From assembly GCF_000252995.1 (NCBI RefSeq), contig NC_015761.1, positions 4,092,001-4,156,000 of the forward strand: a stretch of 64,000 nt of DNA, read 5' to 3'. Positions 45,062 to 54,115 of this stretch are shown here, piece after piece (the first letter of the stretch is position 1; every line of letters starts with the position of its first letter). The notes under the pieces were generated by a model that saw only the letters and a program-made list of their open reading frames with translations, was not told the origin of the DNA and ran no database searches. The DNA comes from Salmonella bongori NCTC 12419 (GTDB lineage: Bacteria > Pseudomonadota > Gammaproteobacteria > Enterobacterales > Enterobacteriaceae). Position numbers and translations under genes: made by a program.

Positions 45062-45949
45062 TTACGGTTGTTTCAGCCAAAACCCCTCGCAACATGTCAA
45101 CCATGCCTGAGCGCTGTGCGAAAGATAGACGCCCTCGCGCCAGATCATGCCTAACTGCCAGCGTAAATCACTTTCCAGCGGGATCCAGCGCAGGGTGGTT
45201 TTATCCAGCCGTTGGCAAATCGGCTCGGGTAAAATCGCCAGCCCAACCCCTGCCTGTACCATCGCGGCAAGAAAATCCCACTGGCCGCTACGCACCGCAA
45301 TCCTGGGTTTGACGCCGTACTGAGAAAAAAGCGCCATCAACTGGCGACTGAGCGCAAAATCTTCGTTGTAGATAAGTAACGGATGCGCAGCCAGCGCGTC
45401 GGGGGCAATCGATTCGCAGCGCACCCACTGCTCAGAACGGGGGACCAGTACGCACAGGGGATGGCTGAACAACGATAACGTCGTCAGACCGCTCTCCTCT
45501 TCCACGGGAAGTGCGGTCATCGCGACATCCAGCTCGCCGTTCATCACCGCCTGCTGCACCGTCAGGCCGCCAAACTCAGAAATTTTCAGTTCAACGCCAG
45601 GATAGCGCTGCCGGAACAAACTGATTGGGCCGGCCATCAACACGCCGACCATCGGAGGAATACCGAGCCGTAGCAAGCCCTTATTGAGATGGTTAATGTC
45701 GCTCAGCTCGGCCTCTAACTGGCGAAACTCCGCGAGGATCGCCAGGCCGCGTTCAAACACTACGCGTCCGGTATCGGTTAACAACAACTTACGTCCGTCA
45801 CGGATCAGAAGCGTACAGTTGAGCTCATCTTCAAGGTTTTTAAGCATCTTGCTGATGGTGGGCTGGGTGACAAATAACTTCTCCGCTGCGCGGGTGAAAC
45901 TTTGCTGGCGCACCACCTCAACGAAATAACGCAGCGTTCTGATATCCAT
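45062..45949 (-). CDS. LysR-family regulator next to cidAB-like genes (CidR-like)
   Basis: A 295-residue LysR-type regulator with an N-terminal winged helix (MDIRTLRYFVEVVRQQSFTR to VTQPTISKMLKNLEDELNC) and a periplasmic-binding-like effector domain (about residues 90-295). It is divergent from a cidA/lrgA-like and cidB/lrgB-like pair, the arrangement of CidR in other bacteria, where it responds to acetate or pyruvate-linked signals. The effector here is not known. I do not recall the cluster in E. coli K-12 at this place. A 103-base divergent gap should hold its operator. Confidence 0.88.
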   Translation of the reverse strand: MDIRTLRYFVEVVRQQSFTRAAEKLFVTQPTISKMLKNLEDELNCTLLIRDGRKLLLTDTGRVVFERGLAILAEFRQLEAELSDINHLNKGLLRLGIPPMVGVLMAGPISLFRQRYPGVELKISEFGGLTVQQAVMNGELDVAMTALPVEEESGLTTLSLFSHPLCVLVPRSEQWVRCESIAPDALAAHPLLIYNEDFALSRQLMALFSQYGVKPRIAVRSGQWDFLAAMVQAGVGLAILPEPICQRLDKTTLRWIPLESDLRWQLGMIWREGVYLSHSAQAWLTCCEGFWLKQP

Positions 45950-46052
45950 GATTATTCCTTCCGACTATGTCTGCAATGATTTTAATTCATTTCTGCCCGT
46001 GACGGAGGTTCTCTATACTGGCGCTCCGTAATATTTTTCAGGACATTCCCCC

Positions 46053-46463
46053 ATGGCTGTGGCGATAAGCCGCGTTACGCCTGCCATTGTGCAACGACTC
46101 CAGGTTCCGGTTCAGGTACTGTTGTATGCAGGTTTATTCATTTTTGCCCAATACCTTGTCTCCTGGCTGCATCTGCCATTACCCGCAAATCTGGTCGGCA
46201 TGGTGCTCATGCTGGCGCTGATCGTCTGCCGGATTATTCCGCTTAGCTGGGTACGCGCAGGCGCACGCTGGTTGCTGGCGGAGATGCTGTTATTTTTTGT
46301 TCCCGCGGTAGTGGCGGTAGTGAACTACGCCCATCTGCTGCTGGTGGACGGTTGGCGCATTTTCTCGGTAATTGCGCTCAGCACGTTGATGGTGCTAGGC
46401 GCAACCGCCTGGGTGGTAGATAAAGTGTATCGCTACGAGATGAGCAGGTTAAATCGTGACTAA
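46053..46463 (+). CDS. CidA/LrgA family holin-like membrane protein
   Basis: A 136-residue membrane protein with four hydrophobic helices and the family features LLYAGLFIFAQYLVSWLHLP, LPANLVGMVLMLALIVCRII and AEMLLFFVPAVVAVVNY. The family is linked to murein hydrolase export and programmed lysis in staphylococci, and to pyruvate or small-acid transport in later work. The role in Salmonella is uncertain. It overlaps the next gene by 8 bases, so the two are coupled. Confidence 0.9.
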   Translation: MAVAISRVTPAIVQRLQVPVQVLLYAGLFIFAQYLVSWLHLPLPANLVGMVLMLALIVCRIIPLSWVRAGARWLLAEMLLFFVPAVVAVVNYAHLLLVDGWRIFSVIALSTLMVLGATAWVVDKVYRYEMSRLNRD

Positions 46464-47145
46464 TTTTCAGCTTAGCATCCTGTGTCTGGCCATTACGCTG
46501 GTGATCTATTTTGCCAACAAACGTCTTTATCGCCGTTTTCGCAAACTGCCGTTGATGCCGCTGGTGCTGACGCCTGCGCTGTTGGTGCTGATGTTGCTAG
46601 CTGGCCATATCTCCTGGCAAAACTACATTGGCGAATCGCACTGGTTGCTGTGGTTGCTCGGGCCCGCGACCATCGCCTTTGCGGTGCCAGTGTACGATAA
46701 CCTGGCGATTATCAAACGCCACTGGATGTCGCTGACTGCTGGCGTGGTGACGGCGACGGTGGTGGCCGTTACCAGTTCCGTGTGGCTGGCGCGTCTGTTC
46801 ACATTGTCGGATGAGATCCAGCGTAGCCTGGCGGTACGCTCCGTTACCACACCGTTTGCGCTGGCGGCCGCAGAACCACTGGGCGGTCAGCCCGATCTGG
46901 TTGCGCTGTTCGTGGTCGTCACGGGGGTGTTCGGTATGGCAGTCGGCGATGCGTTATTTTTACGGTTGTCTATACGTGAAGGCATGGCGAAAGGAGCCGG
47001 ATTCGGCGCGGCGTCACATGGAGCGGGTACGGCGCGGTCATATGAACTGGGTCAACAGGAAGGTGTGGTTGCCAGCCTGGTGATGATGTTATCCGGTGTG
47101 GTGATGGTATTAGCCGCACCGCTGGTCGCGAAGGTAATGTTTTGA
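46456..47145 (+). CDS. CidB/LrgB family membrane protein
   Basis: A 229-residue protein with about six to seven membrane helices and the LrgB signatures PATIAFAVPVYDNLAIIKRH, SVTTPFALAAAEPLGGQPDL and FGAASHGAGTARSYE. It is the partner of the upstream CidA-like protein, the start overlapping its 3' end. It ends tail-to-tail with actP, an acetate transporter gene. The closeness to acetate genes is suggestive given the acetate-linked signals reported for CidR elsewhere, but this is inference. Confidence 0.92.
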   Translation: MTNFQLSILCLAITLVIYFANKRLYRRFRKLPLMPLVLTPALLVLMLLAGHISWQNYIGESHWLLWLLGPATIAFAVPVYDNLAIIKRHWMSLTAGVVTATVVAVTSSVWLARLFTLSDEIQRSLAVRSVTTPFALAAAEPLGGQPDLVALFVVVTGVFGMAVGDALFLRLSIREGMAKGAGFGAASHGAGTARSYELGQQEGVVASLVMMLSGVVMVLAAPLVAKVMF

Positions 47146-47180
47146 TATCCCCGGCCCGCAGGCCGGAGGAAACGATAAAA

Positions 47181-48830
47181 TTAATGTGCGCGTCCTTGTT
47201 CTACGCCGAACCCCGTCTGGGAGCGGATAAACTGGGCGCGGAACTGTTCGCGTTCACGGTTGCCTTCTGCTGAGTTATCGGTGGCTGAGAAGAACCAGAT
47301 CCCAAGGAACGCCACGCTGATAGAGAACAACGCCGGATATTCATACGGGAAGATTGCTTTTTCGTGGCCGAGGATCTGCACCCAAATCGTCGGGCCAAGA
47401 ATCATCAGCACAACCGCCGTCAGTAAACCTAACCAGCCGCCCAGCATGGCGCCACGCGTCGTCAGTTTTGACCAGTACATGGAAAGCAGAATGATGGGGA
47501 AGTTGCAGCTCGCGGCAATCGCGAACGCCAGGCCCACCATAAAGGCGATGTTCTGGTTTTCAAACAGGACGCCGAGAATAATAGCAATAACGCCGAGCAC
47601 CAGGACGGTGATTTTCGATACCTTCAGCTCTTCACGCTCGGTTGCGCCTTTGCGGAACACGTTGGCGTATAAGTCATGCGACACCGCTGATGCGCCCGCC
47701 AGCGTCAGGCCAGCGACGACCGCAAGGATAGTGGCGAAGGCCACGGCGGAGATAAAACCGAGGAACAGGTTGCCGCCTACCGCATTCGCCAGATGCACCG
47801 CCGCCATATTGTTACCGCCGATGAGCGCGCCTGCGGCATCTTTATAGGCCGGGTTCGCCCCCACCAGCATGATGGCACCAAAGCCGATAATAAAGGTCAG
47901 GATGTAGAAATAGCCCATAAAACCGGTGGCATAGAACACACTCTTACGCGCTTCACGGGCATCACTGACGGTGAAGAAACGCATCAGAATATGCGGCAAA
48001 CCGGCGGTGCCGAACATCAGCCCCAGACCCAATGACAGCGCCGAAATTGGGTCTTGCACCAGACCGCCCGGACTCATAATCGCTGCGCCTTTCGGGTGTA
48101 CTGCCATGGCTTCGGTAAACAGATTATTGAAGCTAAAGCCGACGTGTTTCATCACCATAAAGGCCATAAAACTGGCGCCGAACAGCAGCAGGACGGCTTT
48201 GATGATTTGTACCCACGTTGTCGCCAGCATCCCGCCGAACAGCACGTACATCATCATCAGTACGCCAACCAGTACCACCGCAACGTGGTAGTTCAGGCCG
48301 AACAGCAGTTCGATCAGTTTCCCTGCACCGACCATCTGGGCTATCAGATAAAGTGCGACGACCACCAGCGAACCACAGGCCGACAGAATGCGAATAGGTC
48401 CCTGTTTCAGGCGATAAGAGGCAACGTCCGCAAAAGTATAGCGTCCCAGGTTACGCAGGCGCTCGGCAATCAGGAACAGAATGATTGGCCAGCCGACGAG
48501 GAAGCCGAGCGAATAAATCAACCCATCGTAGCCGGAGGTAAACACCAGCGCGGAAATGCCCAGGAATGACGCCGCAGACATATAGTCGCCAGCAATCGCC
48601 AGACCGTTCTGGAAGCCCGTGATATTACCGCCAGCGGTGTAGTAGTCGCTACGGGAACGTACGCGTTTAGAGGCCCAGTACGTAATGCCGAGCGTAAACA
48701 CGACGAAAATCAAAAACATGATGATCGCCTGCCAGTTGGTGGGCTGGCGTTCAACCGCACCGCTGATGGCATCCGCCGCATGAGCGGCGAAGGGTAGTGT
48801 GGCGGCAAGCGCCGTCAGGACTCTCTTCAT
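47181..48830 (-). CDS. actP: Acetate/glycolate permease ActP (YjcG)
   Basis: A 549-residue sodium:solute symporter family protein for acetate and glycolate uptake. It has an N-terminal signal-like segment (MKRVLTALAATLPFAAHAAD) and 13 or so membrane helices, including the SSS motif GLAIAGDYMSAASFLGISAL and FGTAGLPHILMRFFTVSDAREARKS. It is the third gene of acs-yjcH-actP. Its ATG overlaps the yjcH stop by 4 bases. Confidence 0.96.
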   Translation of the reverse strand: MKRVLTALAATLPFAAHAADAISGAVERQPTNWQAIIMFLIFVVFTLGITYWASKRVRSRSDYYTAGGNITGFQNGLAIAGDYMSAASFLGISALVFTSGYDGLIYSLGFLVGWPIILFLIAERLRNLGRYTFADVASYRLKQGPIRILSACGSLVVVALYLIAQMVGAGKLIELLFGLNYHVAVVLVGVLMMMYVLFGGMLATTWVQIIKAVLLLFGASFMAFMVMKHVGFSFNNLFTEAMAVHPKGAAIMSPGGLVQDPISALSLGLGLMFGTAGLPHILMRFFTVSDAREARKSVFYATGFMGYFYILTFIIGFGAIMLVGANPAYKDAAGALIGGNNMAAVHLANAVGGNLFLGFISAVAFATILAVVAGLTLAGASAVSHDLYANVFRKGATEREELKVSKITVLVLGVIAIILGVLFENQNIAFMVGLAFAIAASCNFPIILLSMYWSKLTTRGAMLGGWLGLLTAVVLMILGPTIWVQILGHEKAIFPYEYPALFSISVAFLGIWFFSATDNSAEGNREREQFRAQFIRSQTGFGVEQGRAH

Positions 48831-49141
48831 GATGCTTTCACCTCATGCAATACGGCCTTGTTAAGACGATCGAATTCACCGTTCGCCCGCCAGATATAAA
48901 TTCCGGTTAACACAAATGAAATCACAATCACCCCTACGCCAATCGGAATACCTCGGGTGACGCTGGTTCCGGCGTGTAACGGCGTGCCAAGCCAGCCGGG
49001 GGCAAAGGCAATCAACAAAATAAAGCTGATATAAACTGCCAGCATAATGATCGACAGGATCGTGGCAAACCGTTGCCGTTTTTCAACTAACTCCCTGAAA
49101 CGCGCACTGTCTTCTATCCGCTGATAAATATTGTCATTCAT
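48827..49141 (-). CDS. yjcH: DUF485 inner-membrane protein YjcH
   Basis: A 104-residue protein with two membrane helices (IMLAVYISFILLIAFAPGWLG and GIPIGVGVIVISFVLTGIYIW) and charged ends. It always accompanies ActP-type symporters and is probably a small partner subunit. I chose the second of two adjacent ATGs (MNDNIYQRIEDSARF) by homologue length. It is co-transcribed with acs and actP. Confidence 0.93.
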   Translation of the reverse strand: MNDNIYQRIEDSARFRELVEKRQRFATILSIIMLAVYISFILLIAFAPGWLGTPLHAGTSVTRGIPIGVGVIVISFVLTGIYIWRANGEFDRLNKAVLHEVKAS

Positions 49142-49144
49142 CAC

Positions 49145-49376
49145 AGAGTCTCCAGAGGCCCCCTTCGTCTTGCTCGCTGCAGGTGTATTGGCCGCACTCG
49201 TCCATCCCCGCTACATAGTGAACTATGTGGCCGGGGGGGTGCCCGATTGCCGCCGTCCTGCAACGCGAAATCCTTTGGGGAGGGTTATTATATTTTCCCT
49301 CCCGGTCAGGGGAGGGGTAGGGGTGGGATTTGTCGGCCCGATAAGTAGCGCGCCATCGGGCATTTCACGGTTATGG
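49145..49376. repeat. acs-yjcH intergenic repetitive element
   Basis: 232 bases with several self-complementary parts: ACATAGTGAACTATGT (49213-49228), a run CCCTCCCGGTCAGGGGAGGG (49298-49317), and a REP-like tail GTCGGCCCGATAAGTAGCGC. It resembles the mosaic repeats found between enterobacterial genes and lies within the acs-yjcH-actP transcript, so it may lower or stabilise distal mRNA. Confidence 0.55.
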
Positions 49377-51335
49377 TTACGATGGCATCGCGATGGCCTG
49401 CTTCTCTTCGAGCAGCTTCTCAACAACGCCAGGATCGGCGAGCGTTGAGGTGTCTCCCAGATTGCTGGTATCGCCTGCCGCAATTTTTCTCAGGATACGG
49501 CGCATGATCTTGCCGGAACGGGTTTTGGGCAGAGAGTCGGTCCAGTGCAACACATCTGGCGTCGCCAGCGGTCCAATCTCCTTACGCACCCAGTTTCGGA
49601 CTTCGGTGTACAGCTCAGGTGACGGCTCCTCGCCATGGTTCAGCGTTACATAAGCGTAAATTGCCTGGCCTTTAATACTGTGCGGGATCCCCACGACCGC
49701 CGCTTCGGCAATCTTCGGATGCGCCACCAGCGCCGACTCGATTTCCGCTGTGCCGAGACGGTGCCCGGAGACGTTTAACACATCATCCACGCGGCCGGTG
49801 ATCCAGTAGTAGCCATCTTCATCACGGCGCGCGCCATCGCCGCTGAAATACATGTTCTTGAAGGTGGAAAAATAGGTTTGCTCAAAACGTTCATGATCGC
49901 CAAACAGCGTCCGCGCCTGACCCGGCCAGGAATCGACAATCACCAGGTTGCCTTCGGTGGCCCCTTCCAGCGGATGACCTTCGTTATCCACTAACGCAGG
50001 CTGTACGCCAAAGAACGGACGGGTGGCGGAACCCGCTTTCAGTTCTGTCGCGCCAGGTAATGGGGTGATCATGAAACCGCCCGTTTCGGTCTGCCACCAG
50101 GTGTCGACCACTGGACATTTCTCGTTGCCGATCTTCTTCCAGTACCACTCCCAGGCTTCCGGGTTGATCGGTTCGCCGACGGAACCCAGGATACGCAGCG
50201 AAGAACGGTCGGTGCCTTCAATGGCTTTATCACCTTCGGCCATCAGTGCGCGAATTGCCGTCGGGGCGGTATAGAGAATGTTGACCTGATGTTTGTCGAC
50301 CACCTGGCACATGCGAGCGGGCGTCGGCCAGTTTGGCACGCCTTCAAACATTAATGTGGTCGCGCCGCAGGCCAGCGGGCCGTACAACAGATAACTGTGT
50401 CCCGTCACCCAGCCCACGTCAGCGGTACACCAGTAAATATCGCCAGGATGATAATCAAAAACATACTTAAACGTGGTTGCGGCGTAGACCAGATAACCGC
50501 CGGTGGTGTGCAACACGCCTTTTGGCTTGCCGGTTGAGCCGGAGGTATAAAGGATAAACAGCGGATCTTCGGCGTTCATCGCTTCAGGCTGGTGTTCCGG
50601 ACTGGCTTTCTCAATCAGATCGCTCCACCACAGGTCTCGTCCCTCCTGCCAGTCAATATTGCCGCCGGTACGTTTCAGTACCACAACGTGTTCTACGCTG
50701 GTTACATGAGGATTTTTCAGCGCATCGTCGACATTCTTTTTCAGCGGAATGCCGCGTCCGGCGCGTACGCCTTCATCAGCGGTGATCACCAGACGGGAGT
50801 TTGAATCAATAATACGGCCCGCAACGGCTTCCGGCGAGAAGCCGCCAAAGATGACGGAATGCACAGCGCCGATACGCGCACATGCCAGCATTGCTACCGC
50901 CGCTTCCGGCACCATCGGCATATAAATCGCGACCACGTCACCCTTTTTAATGCCCAGATTCAGCAATGTATTGGCGAAACGGCAGACATCCCGATGGAGT
51001 TCGCGATAAGAAATATGTTTGCTTTGGGAAGCATCATCGCCTTCCCAGATAATGGCGGTGCGATCGCCATTTTCCGCCAGGTGACGATCGAGACAGTTAG
51101 CCGCCAGATTCAGGGTGCCATCCTCGTACCATTTAATGGATACGTTGCCCGGTGCAAAGGTGGTGTTTTTTACGGTTTGGTACGGCGTGATCCAGTCGAG
51201 AATTTTTCCCTGTTCGCCCCAGAACGTATTGGGATCGTTAATAGACAGTTGATATTTAGCCTCATACTGCTCTGGATTTATCAGGCAACGATCCGCAATG
51301 TTGGCGGGAATGGCGTGTTTATGTGTTTGGCTCAT
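49377..51335 (-). CDS. acs: Acetyl-CoA synthetase (Acs)
   Basis: A 652-residue AMP-forming enzyme that activates acetate to acetyl-CoA in two steps, the high-affinity acetate scavenging route. Visible motifs are the P-loop LFILYTSGSTGKPKGVLHTT, the adenine motif VDTWWQTETGGFM, the hinge and ribose motif YFSGDGARRDEDGYYWITGR, and the C-terminal PKTRSGKIMRR whose Lys is acetylated by Pat to switch the enzyme off. AAGGAGAACAACAGC precedes the ATG. It is first in the acs-yjcH-actP operon and was originally divergent from nrfA, which is destroyed here. Confidence 0.97.
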   Translation of the reverse strand: MSQTHKHAIPANIADRCLINPEQYEAKYQLSINDPNTFWGEQGKILDWITPYQTVKNTTFAPGNVSIKWYEDGTLNLAANCLDRHLAENGDRTAIIWEGDDASQSKHISYRELHRDVCRFANTLLNLGIKKGDVVAIYMPMVPEAAVAMLACARIGAVHSVIFGGFSPEAVAGRIIDSNSRLVITADEGVRAGRGIPLKKNVDDALKNPHVTSVEHVVVLKRTGGNIDWQEGRDLWWSDLIEKASPEHQPEAMNAEDPLFILYTSGSTGKPKGVLHTTGGYLVYAATTFKYVFDYHPGDIYWCTADVGWVTGHSYLLYGPLACGATTLMFEGVPNWPTPARMCQVVDKHQVNILYTAPTAIRALMAEGDKAIEGTDRSSLRILGSVGEPINPEAWEWYWKKIGNEKCPVVDTWWQTETGGFMITPLPGATELKAGSATRPFFGVQPALVDNEGHPLEGATEGNLVIVDSWPGQARTLFGDHERFEQTYFSTFKNMYFSGDGARRDEDGYYWITGRVDDVLNVSGHRLGTAEIESALVAHPKIAEAAVVGIPHSIKGQAIYAYVTLNHGEEPSPELYTEVRNWVRKEIGPLATPDVLHWTDSLPKTRSGKIMRRILRKIAAGDTSNLGDTSTLADPGVVEKLLEEKQAIAMPS

Positions 51336-51670
51336 GCTGTTGTTCTCCTTGTAGGATGTTAATAATATGTCGCATAAAAGTTAAATGTAGGGTATTAATA
51401 AGTTTTGTTTAGTATTTGGGCGACAGATCACGCAAAAAGGGAACTGTGCAAATAAGCAGCAATCTGTTTTTTGATTGCGTCCCGCAAAATTAAAGAAATT
51501 CACGACATAACATGACGTTATATGAAATTTTTTAAAAAGGTGATCCGTGTCAGGAAATCAAAAAAGAGAGGGGAATTTGAGTAAGGGGCTAACTCTAAAG
51601 TGGTATTTTACATACACTTACAATTGTCTAAAAACAACATGTTAAGTGTGGTTATTTGTTACACATAGAG
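51336..51670. promoter_or_regulatory. Former acs-nrfA divergent control region
   Basis: About 330 AT-rich bases without a gene. In E. coli this region holds acs promoters with CRP, Fis and IHF sites, and the FNR/NarL-controlled nrfA promoter. The stretch AACTCTAAAGTGGTATTTTA (51590-51609) and the following GTGGTTATTTGTTACACATA resemble the nrfA upstream sequence as I remember it. Control DNA thus appears kept although nrfA is gone. Individual sites were not assigned. Confidence 0.5.
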
Positions 51671-52070
51671 GTGAGCAATGTAATAACAGTATTTGTGCGG
51701 TTGCTGTTATGGAAAACACTACACGCACGCTGTTTCTTCAGCCTTCTTTTCCCTTTTTTCTTCATTACCTCTGTTTATCGCCAGCCAGCTACTCTGCCCG
51801 CAGTGTCAGAATCAAAATTTGCTGGAGTCCAATGCGCCGGTAGCGGTCAGTATGCGTCATCAGGTTTATACGATGGTGGCGGAAGGGAAAAATGAAGCGG
51901 AGATTACCGCCTGGATGACCCGGCGTTACGGCGATTTTGTTCGCTACAATCCGCCGCTGGCTGCGCAAACGCTTCTGCTATGGGCGTTGCCATGTCTACT
52001 GCTGTTGCTGGTGGGCATTATTCTCTGGCGAGTCGGTATTCGTCAGCGTACCGGGAAGGTGAAAAGATGA
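51671..52070 (+). pseudogene. nrfF: nrfA'-'nrfF deletion fusion remnant
   Basis: Bases ~51722-51778 encode ARCFFSLLFPFFFITSVY, which is recognisably the NrfA (cytochrome c552 nitrite reductase) signal peptide. At 51776-51779 the sequence switches, in another frame, into IASQLLCPQCQNQNLLESNA, the CcmH-like haem-lyase motif of NrfF. NrfF then stays open to the stop at 52070, including its C-terminal membrane helix. The rest of nrfA and all of nrfB, C, D and E are missing. The start region of nrfA also looks shifted (an ATG at 51710 is out of frame with the signal peptide). NrfF lacks its own signal peptide and about 38 N-terminal residues, so no product is expected to work. Confidence 0.88.
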
Positions 52071-52412
52071 CTCTGCCTGCAAACGTTGTGGCATCACGAC
52101 GTCCGATGCCCGTAAAATCTTCGGGGCGATAATGCCCAGTTTTTTGCCGCGCTGGCGACGGTGTTGTACTACCAGGCTGGACAGCATATGACGCCTGCAA
52201 CGCGTGAGATGATTGATAAGGCGCTGGCTCTGGATGCAATGGAAGTGACCGCAAAGATGCTGCTGGCGGCGGATGCGTTTATGCAGGCGGATTATGCGCG
52301 AGCCGTTTCGCTGTGGCAGGCTTTATTGGATGCAAATTCACCGAGAGTCAACCGTGCGCAGCTGGTAGAAGCCATTAATATGGCGATGTTGTTACAGAAT
52401 CGAAAAAAATAA
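52068..52412 (+). pseudogene. nrfG: nrfG 3' remnant
   Basis: From 52119 the frame reads LRGDNAQFFAALATVLYYQA and on to the stop at 52412. This matches the C-terminal half (about 97 residues) of NrfG, a TPR protein of the nitrite-reductase haem-attachment lyase. The first ~100 residues are absent. An ATG at 52068 overlaps the nrfF stop but runs into an early stop in a different frame. This is a second, separate lesion in the same operon. Confidence 0.85.
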
Positions 52413-52755
52413 TTTTTCTTTTTTGTGATTTGTGTCGTTTGCGCTGTTTAAAAAAACGGCGAATGAATCGCGATAAAAAATTAGTTACCTTATGGTATTA
52501 TTCATTTTTGTCGAAATAAAAATCTTTCCATAACAAATAGTTATTCATGTCTTACGCCATAAAGTCGCGTTTTTATGCATAAATCCAGCCAAAAGCCCTG
52601 TTCTGAAAGGGTTGCGCAAGACACCATGCAAATGATACTGATTATGCGCGTTAAAAAACCCTATAAACCAACGCAACACAAATCATACCCTTTCAGTATG
52701 GATTGTTCTCATGCTTTCGGCGGAGAGCAACGCTTCATCGAGGAAGTCTGTTGTT
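52413..52755. other. gltP upstream region
   Basis: About 340 bases without a credible gene. The first half is AT-rich. A small palindrome TTTATGCATAAA lies at 52573-52584. An in-frame extension of gltP back to 52711 and an open frame at 52575 lack homologue support. Confidence 0.6.
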
Positions 52756-54066
52756 ATGAAAAATTTGAAAGTCAGCCTGGCCTGGCAAATTTTGCTGGCT
52801 ATGGTGCTGGGCATTCTGCTGGGCAGTTATCTTCATTATCACAGTGACAGCCGCGAATGGCTCATCGCCAATCTGCTGTCGCCTGCTGGCGATATCTTTA
52901 TCCACCTGATTAAAATGATCGTCGTGCCGATTGTGATCTCGACTCTGGTTGTCGGTATCGCAGGCGTTGGCGATGCGAAACAGCTTGGCCGCATCGGCGC
53001 AAAGACCATACTCTATTTTGAACTGATCACCACAGTAGCGATTATCCTCGGTATTACGCTGGCGAATGTGTTTCAGCCTGGTTCCGGGATTGATATGTCG
53101 CAACTTGCGACGGTGGATATATCGAAATACCAGAACACGACAGCGGAAGTGCAAAGCCATGCGCATGGGCTGATGGGGACGATACTGTCGCTGGTGCCAA
53201 CCAATATCGTCGCGTCGATGGCGAAAGGCGATATGCTGCCAATTATCTTTTTCTCGGTACTTTTTGGTTTGGGGTTGTCGTCTCTGCCGGCAACGCATCG
53301 CGAACCGCTGGTTACCGTGTTTCGCTCCATTTCTGAAACGATGTTTAAAGTCACCCATATGGTGATGCGCTATGCGCCAGTGGGCGTTTTTGCATTGATT
53401 GCTGTGACAGTGGCGAACTTTGGCTTTGCGTCGCTGTGGCCGCTGGCGAAACTGGTGCTGCTGGTACACTTCGCGATTATCTTCTTTGCTTTGGTGGTGC
53501 TGGGCATTGTGGCGCGCCTGTGTGGGCTCAGTATCTGGATTCTGATTCGCATTTTGAAAGATGAATTGATTCTGGCGTACTCTACCGCCAGCTCCGAGAG
53601 CGTGCTGCCGCGCATTATCGAGAAGATGGAAGCTTACGGCGCACCGGCCTCTATCACCAGCTTTGTGGTGCCGACCGGTTACTCATTTAACCTCGACGGT
53701 TCCACTCTGTATCAGAGTATCGCCGCCATCTTTATCGCGCAGTTATACGGTATCGATCTGTCTTTGTGGCAGGAAATTGTACTGGTGCTGACGCTGATGG
53801 TGACGTCGAAAGGAATTGCAGGCGTGCCGGGCGTGTCCTTTGTGGTTTTGCTGGCGACTCTGGGCAGCGTAGGGATTCCGCTGGAAGGCCTGGCGTTTAT
53901 CGCCGGTGTCGACCGTATCCTCGACATGGCGCGTACCGCGCTGAATGTGGTAGGTAATGCGCTGGCGGTGCTGGTAATTGCTAAGTGGGAGCACAAGTTT
54001 GACCGCAAAAAAGCGCTGGCCTATGAGCGCGACGTGTTGGGCAAATTTGATAAAACTGCGCAATAA
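52756..54066 (+). CDS. gltP: Proton/glutamate-aspartate symporter GltP
   Basis: A 436-residue member of the dicarboxylate/amino acid:cation symporter (DAACS) family. It has eight membrane helices and two re-entrant hairpins. Signature stretches are the Ser-rich hairpin AYSTASSESVLPRIIEKMEA, VVPTGYSFNLDGSTLYQSIA and the RILDMARTALNVVGNALAV substrate-site helix (Asp and Arg). The ATG at 52756 (MKNLKVSLAWQILL) follows GAGGAAGTCTGTTGTT and matches homologues. A REP element follows the stop. Confidence 0.96.
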   Translation: MKNLKVSLAWQILLAMVLGILLGSYLHYHSDSREWLIANLLSPAGDIFIHLIKMIVVPIVISTLVVGIAGVGDAKQLGRIGAKTILYFELITTVAIILGITLANVFQPGSGIDMSQLATVDISKYQNTTAEVQSHAHGLMGTILSLVPTNIVASMAKGDMLPIIFFSVLFGLGLSSLPATHREPLVTVFRSISETMFKVTHMVMRYAPVGVFALIAVTVANFGFASLWPLAKLVLLVHFAIIFFALVVLGIVARLCGLSIWILIRILKDELILAYSTASSESVLPRIIEKMEAYGAPASITSFVVPTGYSFNLDGSTLYQSIAAIFIAQLYGIDLSLWQEIVLVLTLMVTSKGIAGVPGVSFVVLLATLGSVGIPLEGLAFIAGVDRILDMARTALNVVGNALAVLVIAKWEHKFDRKKALAYERDVLGKFDKTAQ

Positions 54067-54072
54067 TTTTGC

Positions 54073-54108
54073 TTGCCGGATAAGGCGCTTGCGCCTTATC
54101 CGGCAATG
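54073..54108. repeat. REP palindrome, gltP-yjcO
   Basis: TGCCGGATAAGGCGCTTGCG with its complement CGCCTTATCCGGCA forms an almost perfect REP palindrome between convergent genes. It may also protect both 3' ends. Confidence 0.8.
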
Positions 54109-54115
54109 TAAACCA

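Noticed and set aside
51656..51895. Novel small secreted protein starting at 51656
   Set aside because: Its hydrophobic core is the leftover nrfA signal peptide and its tail is nrfF read out of frame, so it is better explained as a deletion scar.
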